Assembly: GCA_947359465.1 (NCBI GenBank)
Contig: OX375881.1
Coordinates: 72,129,914 to 72,193,913 of the forward strand
Direction of reading: 5' to 3'
DNA: 64,000 nucleotides
DNA from: Metellina segmentata
Taxonomy: Eukaryota > Arthropoda > Arachnida > Araneae > Tetragnathidae
The position numbers and the translations under genes were made by a program. Positions 33,725-64,000 of the stretch are shown piece by piece (position 1 is the first letter of the stretch; every line of letters begins with the position of its first letter). The notes beneath the pieces are model-generated. The model had not been told where the DNA came from, searched no databases, and saw only the letters and a list, made by a program, of their open reading frames with translations.

Positions 33725-34034
33725 TTCAAAATTCAACACTAAACGTTTAGTTAGGTAGTCATAATGGATAGTTTGGTTGGTTGATCTGTTTCAAGCACAC
33801 TTAATATTCAAGCATGCATTGATACTGCACAAGTATTTTGAAGTGAAAAATCAACTTACAAAAATTGTATGTTACTGGCATAAGAAAATGGGATGTCTTC
33901 TAATGTTTTTGGCAGCATTTAGATAAATGTCCAAAATCGAAATGTAAGCGCATTTTTCAAGTTTTGTATGAAGAATATATTTCTGTCTGTATTTTTGTGC
34001 AGTAGATCAGCAGTAAATTAGATAGCCAACGCAC

Positions 34035-34225
34035 AATGGAGAAACATAATGGGCTATTGACAGTGGTCCAGATCAATCCCAAAGGGAAAGATGAGAACAT
34101 TTAATAATTTGGAATCAGTCAGATGATGAGGTCAACATGATATTTGGAGCCAAGACAGATTTTATCGTGTACCAGCTTCTGTGTACATGGCAGTCTTTGA
34201 TTCGACATAGTTTAAAACTTGCAAC
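34035..34225 (-). mobile_element. SINE relic, inverted
   Basis: AATGGGCTATTGACAGTGG, CAGATCAATCCCAAAGGG, AATCAGTCAGATGATGAGG and ATTTTATCGTGTACCAGC correspond to the inverse body. Old copy. Confidence 0.6.
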
Positions 34226-34229
34226 CATT

Positions 34230-37200
34230 TAGTTGCTAGCAAAGAAGATAAAGAATGTGCTTAGCTATGAACATGTAGGACATACAACTGTTTTAAAGCA
34301 TTTATCAATCAGATATCCACCTTTTCCAAGTTGAGCAGAGAATAATGCATTTATAGAAATATATTTTATCTTTATAAATGTAAAAGCAATTAAATTTTAA
34401 ATTGACAGTTGTTTTACAAGAACACATGTAAACTAGAAAGTCTTTTATAAAAGAATTATTTACTTTCATACCGATTTCAAATAAAAACTAGACGTGATAA
34501 TGCAAGTATTTTATTATTTTTTTTATTTTCATAAAATGATTTAACAAGACATTTTATAAGCATATAAAATAATGCATTGAAATGAAAATATTACACTGGA
34601 TAATTTTTGTCACATATTAGCTTGCTTACAATATATAAACACACATGCAATATGTTCACAGCATTCATAAAATACAGTGTATAAAAACCATAGTTGATAC
34701 ATTTGAATCAAATTGCTAAATATCTGGAAAGTTTAGTTTACAAAGAGAATAACACTTAAAGAATAGAAACTAAATAGGGGTTCAGAAAATATATTCATTT
34801 CCTAGAACTAGAAAACAAATTGACATACGATTTAAAATTCATCCGAACAATGCATTTAAAGCAATTGTTTACAATTATAACTCCCAAATCTAAAATAATT
34901 TCAAAATTACTCTAAAATATTAAGGCTGATATAAAATTAAACAAGTTAAACTTGGATATGGTGTACTTTTTATTACCACATTAAATATAATTATATAATT
35001 TTCCAAATTACTCTTGAAATTGGAAACAAAATTATAGAAAAAGTATTTAGAAATCTGGAAAATAAATCTATTCAAATAAGGATCGTGGATGTCATTTAAA
35101 AGTGAATTAACATTGGTAGACTAGATTTTTATATAAAAAAAGATAGAAAACAAACCTACATTAAAACAAATTTGAAGCCCCAATCTTTAACATATTTTCT
35201 TAATATATATATTTTTATATACATTTCAATGAAAATTTCTAAAATTCAAATTGTAATTTACTTGGATCGTATCTTTAAAAATGACACAAATCAATGCTAA
35301 ACTCAAATGATTACCCACACCAAATAAATCATGGCTTTCACATCTCTTAAAATTATTTTTTAATATTTTGGTAAAAACAGTCCTTTGAATAATGTTATTG
35401 CTCCAGCAGATTTGTATATTTTGCAACATACTGAACACATGGAGGTAGTTAAGACAGCATTGTTTTTAAAACTAAGATTTACTAGTTCCAGGCTATAAAC
35501 ATGCAATGTTTTATGTCATGACAAGTAAAAAATCCTACTTTCTAGGGATGAAAGTACAATTGCAGCAGTCCCCGATTTTCCCAGTCTCTTACAGGTAAAT
35601 CAGGCATGGCAGCTAAATTGCCCATTTCATTGGAAAAGTATCTATTTTATTGTATTATTTCCCTCTATTACTGTTTGGAAAATTTATTTTCTTTAAGAAA
35701 GTGTTGAGCTAAATTGGGAAAACCTATTCTAAATATATTTAAAAAAAAAAAACAATTTTATACCCAAATAAAAAAAAGAAGCACACATTTAAGTTCAGAA
35801 AAATCTTGCTGAAATTTTGATGTGTATAATTCTGATATAATCAAATACTTCAAAATTAAAGGGAGAAAATTATTTGTCTATGGTACACCAAAGAAATGAA
35901 TAAAAAGCATTGCATTTATTTGTATAAGTATGAATTTGAAATTAATGCTAATGCTTAACAAAAGGAAAGAACCAGTTGGTGGATAATAAAAAACAAGAAA
36001 AATACAGGTATCTACAGCAATATCACAGAAAATAAATATTTTTTACAATAAACATTACAAGTTTTGTACCATATGTGCACATAAAGACAGAAAACTTTCC
36101 TTACAACACTAAAAATAAGTGACTTATTGTTTAATTCCCACTTTTTTGAGCAGTATGATTTCAGCTATACAAGTGATATTAAGGAAAGACTAGTTCTGTG
36201 TTACTGAATGATAACTTATTTGTATATTGAATTTACTTCGATGGTGACGTTTGTTTTAAATGAATTTAAGGTGAGTATATGCTGAAAATGCTTCAATACT
36301 ATGTAATCAGGCAAAATTGCAATTATCTTGTCATACTTTGTTTCATTTTCAATGTTACAGTTATAAATAAATAAGCTAAAATAAACTTGATAAATATTGT
36401 AAACTTGATACATAGCCCAGTAAATTGGTAATTGTTATAATTGGCGAGTGCAAGATTGAATCCATTGATTTTCAATGACTTAATTTTTGCCTTTTGTATA
36501 CAACTTATAATTACAAACATTATTAGGTTAAAATGCACATCAAAAGTGTTAAAGATAAAATTGAGGATGAATTAAATAGAATAGGAATAAGCATCACAGA
36601 AAAATATTCGAAACCCTCTGAGCATCACAAGAGTTCTCAGTTGTGTATAGTACTGCTTCTTTCCCACAACTAGGGTTGCCAACCGTCCTGTAATTTTAAG
36701 TGATTTAAAATCCATTTAATTTCATTAAATTATATTAACCAGAAGTTTGCTGAATGTGTCACAAAAATAACAGAGGAAAATGGTACTAGAACATTTTGAG
36801 AACAGTTCTATATCAGACACAAGAAAGTGCTATAATGTTTCCAGTGGTCCTTAACTTATTGATGGAGAGGGGGAAAAGGACAGAATGCAAATACACAATG
36901 AACCCTTTCTGATGAGTGATTGCATTTCTAAAAATACTAAACTTGGACATTATTTTTAACACAAATCTTTGAATGAAAAACAAATACCAAGAGAGTAATT
37001 ATGTAACACGTTAATTTAAGATCATAATGAATTCCCAATTTTCTTTGAGTTGCTTCAGATTCATATAATTTTAGTACACGCTAAAATGTTTGAACAAAGA
37101 AATTATGTTATGAAATAAAAAATTTTAAATGCTTGGAAGCTAAAATAAAAATTATTTCCATGAGAACATTGTATTAAATTTTGTGTTACAACAAAACAGT

Positions 37201-38463
37201 TATTCTCACTTTGGAACAAATAAGACAGATTAAAAAGTACAGAAACAGTAGGAATTAAAAAAAAATATTTGTAGATACCATAATGCAATTTAATACAAAA
37301 AGGAACAAAATTATACAAACGAAACAGACAAAAGTCAATATAAGAGATAATTTTCTATATTTTAGAAAGCAAAGCTGAGTCATAAAATACTTATGCTTTT
37401 CAATTGCATATAATACCTTCGTTGCAATAAAATTTCCCATGGCAGCACATTAAGATAATTTTTCATTCACAATTGAGAGAAATATAAATATGAAATGATT
37501 ATTACACTAAAAAATATTCAGTGACCTATTCTTTCGGACATAGAATGAAAATATGTAACCTTAGAAGAAAGAATGATTTGTACACTCAAATGCAAAAAAT
37601 AAAGCTATTTGTTAACTTTTTATTTCATGTTTATGAAAATCACTTCATTATCTTTTTCAGTGCACAGAGTACAAAATTCTCTACAGTAAAAAATTTTAAG
37701 ATTCAATTTGCTAGGTAGCAGTAAAACAAACTGAAGTAACTATAAAATAAGATTTTGTAAATAACAAACATTAAAACAATGCTTATAAATATAAACAATT
37801 TCAATTTTAGGCAAAAGCTAAAAAAAAGCAGATAATATGATCTACAATGAAATTTTATTGTATTTCATTATAGAAAGAAAGCTTATGAATTTTCAACTCA
37901 AGGAATAAAGGGTTAGTACAACTAAACACCTAAACTTACAATTTGTTTAGGTATAGTTCAATAAGAACTTAAGGGTAAATGTTACTTTAACCATTAAAAC
38001 AATTAAGATGGTAAATAATGTATTAGTATCACACAATTAAGTTCCAAAATTGCATACTTTAAATTACTAAAATATAGAAAAATGAATGTATCTTTTAAAA
38101 TTTCTAACTTGATTGCTGTGTGCAGGAAATAATTTCTAAATTATAGAATTTTCTAAAGAGAAGAGATTCTTTTTATCATGTAAAACTATCAAAAACGTTT
38201 CTAAAAATACAAAAATTGAAACTGGAATAGAGCTCACAAAAGTTAAAAGGAATGTTTCAAACATATAGTCATCTGAATAAAGACAATGTCTGTACAAATT
38301 CAAAAATGGAAAGAAAATGTCTTACATGTGTATACTAGCCTTCTTTCATAAATGGGATGTTAAATATCAAATAAACCCACAGGCATAAAACTCTTACATA
38401 CAAGTTCAGTAGAAAGCAAATGAATTAGTTTTCAACACACTAATGGAATGACATTAAAATTAA
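34230..38463. other. Repeat-poor AT-rich stretch downstream of coronin
   Basis: About 4.2 kb with no transposon ends recognised apart from a possible hAT-like AGGGTTGCCAACCGTCC at 36673. No exon with splice signals was found on either strand. On the minus strand it directly follows the coronin stop, and several AATAAA-like hexamers (TTTATT on the plus strand) occur. Likely a mix of 3' UTR and intergenic DNA; the boundary cannot be set. Confidence 0.4.
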
Positions 38464-58716
<20,253 letters not shown>

Positions 58717-58719
58717 CTA

Positions 58720-59215
58720 TAAAAAAAACAATTGGTAGAATAAACAATTGAGCAATAAAAGCAAAACAAAGACTAAACAACATTGAATTCATAAGATGAC
58801 CTGAGAAAGAGGAATATAAGTCTGGTTGACAATGCGGTACTTGCGTGATTTCAATTTCATGACCAATTTTAAGTCAATGGCAAACTGCAATGATTAGCAT
58901 TCTTCATAAGACACCATTGTGACGAACTTTGGTGATCACACCATAAATTTGGATCTAACCAAGACTTGAATACGATAGAAGACAAAAATTTAAAATATTT
59001 AAAACACATATATAAACAGTTTATATCAATAAAAATGTAGATAATACAATGGTTAATCAGACTAAAAAATATTACACTTTTCAATGCTCAATATATACAT
59101 TCAGTATGCACCAATTAAATTTAACTTTATAGAGATGCCTAAACCCAGCTACATTACCTCAAAGCAGCAGGTGGAAGGGGAATACCATTGGGCAGAAAGG
59201 GTGAAGTACGTCTGG
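58720..59215. other. Upstream flank of first visible coronin exon
   Basis: Intronic if the N-terminal exon lies beyond the window. No exon recognised. Confidence 0.45.
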
Positions 59216-59217
59216 TA

Positions 59218-59290
59218 GGTATTTTAATTAACGTCGTACTGGAAAACACAATGGGCCATTGACGGCAGTCCAGGATTAATGAAGTACGTG
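59218..59290 (-). mobile_element. SINE relic fragment
   Basis: GGTATTTTAATTAACGTCGT, ACTGGAAAACACAATGGGCC and TGACGGCAGTCCAGGAT match the inverted 3' part of the SINE. Confidence 0.6.
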
Positions 59291-59404
59291 TGGAGATTAT
59301 ATTCCTGATGGAGTCAATAACAGAGTGAAGGCCATTTTACTATGTTCAGTTCATGTTAGCAGGGTAAAGGGAATATGTCAGACGTCTACCTTAACCTTTT
59401 GACA

Positions 59405-59590
59405 ACTGCTAGATATTAACTGACGCAATTCTTATTACTTTTAAGGTACAACTGATGTACCGGCTATAGTCTAAATTGTTCCTTGGTGTGATTCTTATAA
59501 CTTTCACAGTACAACTGATATACTACTGGTCCACCGTAGTCTGAATTCCATCTTGGCATGATCAAGGTGCAACTACTGTAGTCTAAACAC
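59405..59590 (-). repeat. Short tandem repeat block, inverted relative of 3240-3470
   Basis: Units of about 60-75 bp share TTGGTGTGATTCTTATAACT, GTACAACTGATGTACC or GTACAACTGATATAC, and TATAGTCTAAATT or CGTAGTCTGAATT. Read inverted they match the satellite unit near 3.3 kb. Confidence 0.65.
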
Positions 59591-59599
59591 TTAAAGTTG

Positions 59600-60215
59600 C
59601 TCTAGGATTCAGGTCTTTCAGAAGCTGCTTTCATTTCCATATCATGAGTAAATGACATTCTATTTCTGATGCTAGATCATCTATTGCACAGGATAATCAG
59701 GGATACATTAAGGGTTCAGGCAGAGGGCCTAACTCAAAAAGAATACAACTACCTCCTTTTGAGAAGAAGAAACTTAAGATACTAAAGTGCAACGCTAATT
59801 ATCTTTGTCAAGTGTTATGAAAGTAAGGTTGGATGAAATAGGCTGATGCCCAATCATGTAGATTATAGCTCTCTAGAAAACTAAACAAAAGGATATAGCA
59901 TATATCAAAAGGTTTGCTTTGGGTTTTATGGCATAAGGTCTGAAAATCATACTAAAAGGCAGGCAGAATGATGGAGGAGTGGGTCTAGCTTTTCATATTA
60001 AAGATGTTAACTTCATAAGTATTCTTACCATTAAAATTGCAATTAGAAATTCAAGGTATTAATATAAATTGGAATGGTAAAACCTGATATTTTTAGTATG
60101 TATCACCCACCAAACTAAAGCAGTCTACAAGCCTCAAAAAGGGTGGCAACAAAATCCTAGAAAAAAAGTTCCCCGATTTCCCACCAAAAGTGTCAAAAAA
60201 ATGTCCATTGTTTTA
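59600..60215. other. Stretch without recognised gene
   Basis: No exon or element recognised. Confidence 0.45.
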
Positions 60216-60218
60216 CAA

Positions 60219-61020
60219 CTAGCCACTGCGTGTCTAGCCTGACAAAGCCAGTGATGTAAATTAATAATCTGGTGTAACATTTTCTGCAGATTTCAAATCC
60301 ATTGAGATTTTTAATCTGTCTTTAGTGATTCCGATTTTACGAAAAAAACTTAGCAATCCCAGTCAAAATGTTTTTTATTTTTGCTCTCATTTCCTGAAAT
60401 GGAATAGGACAGGAAATGTAATCTGTTTCTTTTTTTTTAACGCGAAGGGTAGAAGATTCAATCTGTTTCACGTGATGTCAATCTCTTGTGAAAATATAAA
60501 AGATATATTTAATTTTTAAAATATTTATTTAAAGAAAATCATATTTTTAGATATTGATCTAAAGTAAAATTTTCCGCAGATTTCAAATCCGTTGAAATTT
60601 TTACTCAATCTTTAATGGTCTGGGAGATAAAGAAAAAAGAACTAACTGACTCCAACTTTTAAAAGATTTATCGTCAGGCTGGAAAATCATTACTATGCGC
60701 AAAATCAAAGCAGAAACGAAAATAATAATTTTCTGAGCGTTCTCCGTGATGAAAAAAAAAACTTGCATGGTTCCAAGGTCACGTGGGTAGAAAAAGTCAA
60801 GATTGGGGTGGTTCTTCTTCGGAAGAACCACGTTGAAAAAACGATGGAGAATAAAACTATTAAATTAATTTTAAAATCTTCTAAATTGAATTTTAAAATT
60901 CAACCCAAAAATTGCAAAACATTTGGATTACCTGTGTGCCAAATCTCATTGCTGTAAGTGCCATAGAATAGTCAGGATTTTGCAACAAGAAACAAACACT
61001 TCCTTTTATAACAGTAGAGA
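60219..61020 (-). mobile_element. Helitron-like element, full length, source of tandem amplification
   Basis: Minus-strand 5' A|TCTCTACTGTTATAAAAGG at 61020 and 3' CTAG|T at 60219, preceded by the shortened hairpin CTAGACACGCAGTGG. 802 bp with the usual blocks. The first about 225 bp of its 5' part (60796-61020) is repeated in the adjoining tandem array. Confidence 0.75.
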
Positions 61021-62560
61021 TTCCCTTAACAAATGTTGTGATCCGTGATTGGTATCAATATACAGTACCTACACAATATTTTTAAATACCGGGGGGGGGG
61101 GGCCCTCTGCCCGTGCTTGCTTACGCTCGCCAACCATAGAGGATTGCTTCGCAAACCAACACTCTTTTTGCACAGTCAATCTCCTGTGAGACAGCAAAAC
61201 TACCTTAATAATTCATATAATCCTGATTTGACTTTCCGGTCTATGACATCACAGCGAGGTCTTCACCAACTGCTCCCCAAACTAACGCTAACGATCCCCA
61301 GTCAAGATTGGGGTGGTTCTTCTTCGGAAGAAACACGTTGAAAAAACGATGGAGAATAAAACTATTAAATTAATTTTAAAATCTTCTAAATTGAATTTTA
61401 AAATTCGCCGACCCAAAAATTGCAAAACATTTGGATTACCTGTGTGCCAAATCTCATTGCTGTAAGTGCCATAGAATAGTCAGGATTTTGCAACAAGAAA
61501 CAAACACTTCCTTTTATAACAGTAGAGATTCCCTTAACAAATGTTGTGATCCGTGATTGGTATCAATATACAGTACCTACACAATATTTTTAAATACCGG
61601 GGGGGGGGGGGCCCTCTGCCCGTGCTTGCTTACGCTCGCCAACCATAGAGGATTGCTTCGCAAACCAACACTCTTTTTGCACAGTCAATCTCCTGTGAGA
61701 CAGCAAAACTACCTTAATAATTCATATAATCCTGATTTGACTTTCCGGTCTATGACATCACAGCGAGGTCTTCACCAACTGCTCCCCAAACCAACGCTAA
61801 CGATCCCCAGTCAAGATTGGGGTGGTTCTTCTTCGGAAGAAACACGTTGAAAAAACGATGGAGAATAAAACTATTAAATTAATTTTAAAATCTTCTAAAT
61901 TGAATTTTAAAATTTGCCGACCCAAAAATTGCAAAACATTTGGATTACCTGTGTGCCAAATCTCATTGCTGTAAGTGCCATAGAATAGTCAGGATTTTGC
62001 AACAAGAAACAAACACTTCCTTTTATAACAGTAGATTCCCTTAACAAATGTTGTGATCCGTGATTGGTATCAATATACAGTACCTACACAATATTTTTAA
62101 ATACCGGGGGGGGGGGGCCCTCTGCCCGTGCTTGCTTACGCTCGCCAACCATAGAGGATTGCTTCGCAAACCAACACTCTTTTTGCACAGTCAATCTCCT
62201 GTGAGACAGCAAAACTTCCTTAATAATTCATATCATCCTGATTTGACTTTACGGACTATAACATCACAGCGAGGTCTTCACCAACTGCTCCCCAAACTAA
62301 CGCTAACGATCCCCAAACCCTGGTGATTGCTTCGCTCTGCCCGTGCTTGCTTACGCTCGCCAACCATAGAGGATTGCTTCGCAAACCAACACTCTTTTTG
62401 CACAGTCAATCTCCTGTGAGACAGCAAAACTACCTTAATAATTCATATAATCCTGATTTGACTTTCCGGTCTATGACATCACAGCGAGGTCTTCACCAAC
62501 TGCTCCCCAAACTAACGCTAACGATCCCCAAACCCTGGTGATTGCTTCGCAATCCCATTT
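60796..62560. repeat. Tandem array: ~505-509-bp units plus a 215-bp unit
   Basis: GTCAAGATTGGGGTGG occurs at 60796, 61301 and 61810. Each unit holds the Helitron 5' half, a flank ending TTTTAAATACC, a run of about 11-13 G, then CCCTCTGCCCGTGCTTGC, GCTCGCCAACCATAGAGG, GATTGCTTCGCAAACC and CTCCTGTGAGACAGC. In the third unit a 215-bp part (CTCTGCCCGTGC at 62120 and 62335) is repeated once more. Units are nearly identical, so the amplification is recent. The 72-98-codon frames seen across it are repeat copies, not genes. Confidence 0.92.
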
Positions 62561-62569
62561 GGTTTCCTT

Positions 62570-64000
62570 AGCAAACCAAGACTCCTTTTGCATGTGATTT
62601 CCCTCTTTTTTAAAACTTTAACACCTAATTCACCCTAAAACAATAGCTACAACAGTAATAAACCTACTCCATCTTGTTCTCAGTACAATTTTGGATAAAC
62701 GATGTTAAGCTTGTAATTTTGTGATCACTACTTTCTCGGGAAAGCGTCTGAGGATTGATCGAAAAAGAGAGCCCAAACCAACACCCCTATTACAGAGTCC
62801 TGCAACAGTGAAGTTCTACTTTTTATCGCATCGAATTTATTTATAAACCAATATTAAAAATAATTATACCATGCGAAAGAGAGTATTCTAAGCTTTCATG
62901 TGGTAATTTCAAATTTAAAAACTAATAGTACTAAGCTATAGATATGACAGTTTTAGTTTTATATTGGAAATTACGATCTAAAAGTTTCGAAATTTGCATG
63001 ACCAACTTTTAATTCCAACAACTTTATTTATTAACCAATTTCAAAAGTAATTGTACCATAGAGTACATTCTAAGGTATACTGTGATGTTTTCAAATTTAA
63101 AAACTAATAGTTATAAGCTATAAATACGACAGTTTAAAAAAAAATAATATTGTACCGATTTTTTCTGAATTTCAAAATTTTTTTATTATTAGGAACCAAA
63201 TTGAAATTTCTAAACAAACTTGGCGAGCTGCAAAAATTTATGTTTAGAGGTACTCTAAAAAAATTTCAATTTTTACACTTAATAAACTCAAGACTAATAG
63301 CCGCATTGGAAAAAAAATCTTCAAAATTGTGCAGGGAACACGATGAAGAACAAACCATGTTAATTTCGTTATTTTCTGAAACATACTTTCTCGGGAAAGC
63401 GTCTAAGAATCGAGCTAAACAACCCAGTTTTCAATCCTGCTGCGGTGGTAACTTTTTTAATAGAGAGAATTAGGGTCAGATGGGGTATAAAGATAACTCT
63501 CCACAAATATTTTGTAATCTTTCTCTTCAGATATTATAATTGTTATTGTTAGGGTTGAAAGGGAACATTGTTACTGTAAGGGAACATTGTTATTGTAAGG
63601 GAACTCTTACAATAGCAATTGAAAAAACTGGAGTGAAAAAATACAAAATATTTTGAGTATGAACTTTTTACACCTGGCCCTATATTATCATACTATACAT
63701 GAATATCAAATGCATATATACATAAAAAATGTATATATGCATTTGATTGATGCAAGCAAAAAATATTAATGTAATGCAAAAAAAAAAAATCATTAGATAA
63801 AAAAATTTCAAATTGTATACCAAAAGTTTTATTAACGAGACACTGTGGAAGCAGTTTTGAAAAATTACGACACCAGCGTTCTTTATTCAAATTACAATTT
63901 ATACTATTCTCAAAAGTACTCGTAATCGGGCATATCTAGGACAAACGAAAATAGTTGCCGTTTAAGTTATTAAAATTTCTGACTTTTAGTGAAATTTGGA
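62570..64000. other. Right end of window, no recognised gene
   Basis: Two loosely similar segments (about 62700-62960 and 62990-63150, 63370-63480) share ACTAATAGT-x-TAAGCTATA and TACTTTCTCGGGAAAGCGTC blocks, indicating old local duplication. About 22-bp repeats with GGGAACATTGTTA-TGTAA lie at 63560-63610. A plus-strand 107-codon frame at 63150-63473 is not recognised. Confidence 0.45.
63706..63746. repeat. 18-bp perfect inverted repeat, 5-nt loop
   Basis: TCAAATGCATATATACAT, AAAAA, ATGTATATATGCATTTGA. Perfect but AT-rich. Confidence 0.9.

Noticed and set aside
61045..62541. Four similar 72-98-codon frames that look like a small tandem gene family.
   Set aside because: They are copies of one non-coding tandem repeat unit containing Helitron ends; the shared frame follows from near-identical DNA and changes start context across the G-run.
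63150..63473. A 107-codon plus-strand frame as a gene.
   Set aside because: AT-rich, F/L/K-dominated composition, no recognised motif, and blocks repeated from the neighbouring old duplication.

Overview
This window is animal nuclear DNA, AT-rich (roughly two thirds A+T by eye), with short exons in long introns and dense decayed transposons. It has no operons or bacterial signals. The Tc1-like transposase, a tRNA-derived SINE, Helitron-like elements and several relic protein families suggest an arthropod, most likely an arachnid (spider). That placement is inference from remembered family resemblance and no search was run.

Two host genes can be assembled, both on the minus strand and both incomplete at the 5' end. 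(1) A lipid phosphate phosphatase (PLPP/wunen, PAP2 superfamily) covers about 4.9-15.2 kb. Four internal exons join in frame with GT-AG sites and carry all three PAP2 catalytic motifs. The C-terminus is ambiguous: a canonical donor leads to a terminal exon at 4939-4998, while reading through runs into a Helitron-like fragment that supplies a different stop. (2) A coronin covers 38464-58716. Nine exons join in perfect phase and encode about 415 residues, from the first WD40 blades to the C-terminal coiled coil. Only the N-terminal exon or exons (about 70-80 residues expected) are missing, presumably beyond base 64000.

Region by region: 0-5 kb has a local duplication, a hAT MITE, a mariner-like relic and a small satellite. 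5-15 kb is the phosphatase gene, with Helitron, hAT and pogo-type insertions in its introns. 16-18 kb is an unclassified 2 kb inverted-repeat element with a recurring internal motif. 19.5-34.2 kb has no host gene and is a transposon graveyard: SINE copies in both orientations, a dead Tc1 element, a Mutator-like fragment, an internally deleted hAT with a perfect 8-bp target duplication, several Helitrons and nested PIF/Harbinger copies. 34.2-38.46 kb is nearly repeat-free and lies just downstream of the coronin stop, so it may be 3' UTR or intergenic. 38.5-58.7 kb is the coronin gene, its introns holding Helitron, hAT, pogo and Harbinger pieces plus two relics of one multicopy protein family. 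60.2-62.6 kb is a Helitron copy whose end has been amplified as about 500-bp tandem repeats.

The two host proteins act separately: the phosphatase removes phosphate from bioactive lipids at membranes, and coronin regulates branched actin through F-actin and Arp2/3. No new multi-gene system is evident. The most unusual items are the transposon-adjacent C-terminus of the phosphatase, the 2 kb motif-repeat element, a Helitron that appears to carry a foreign gene fragment, and the amplified Helitron terminus.
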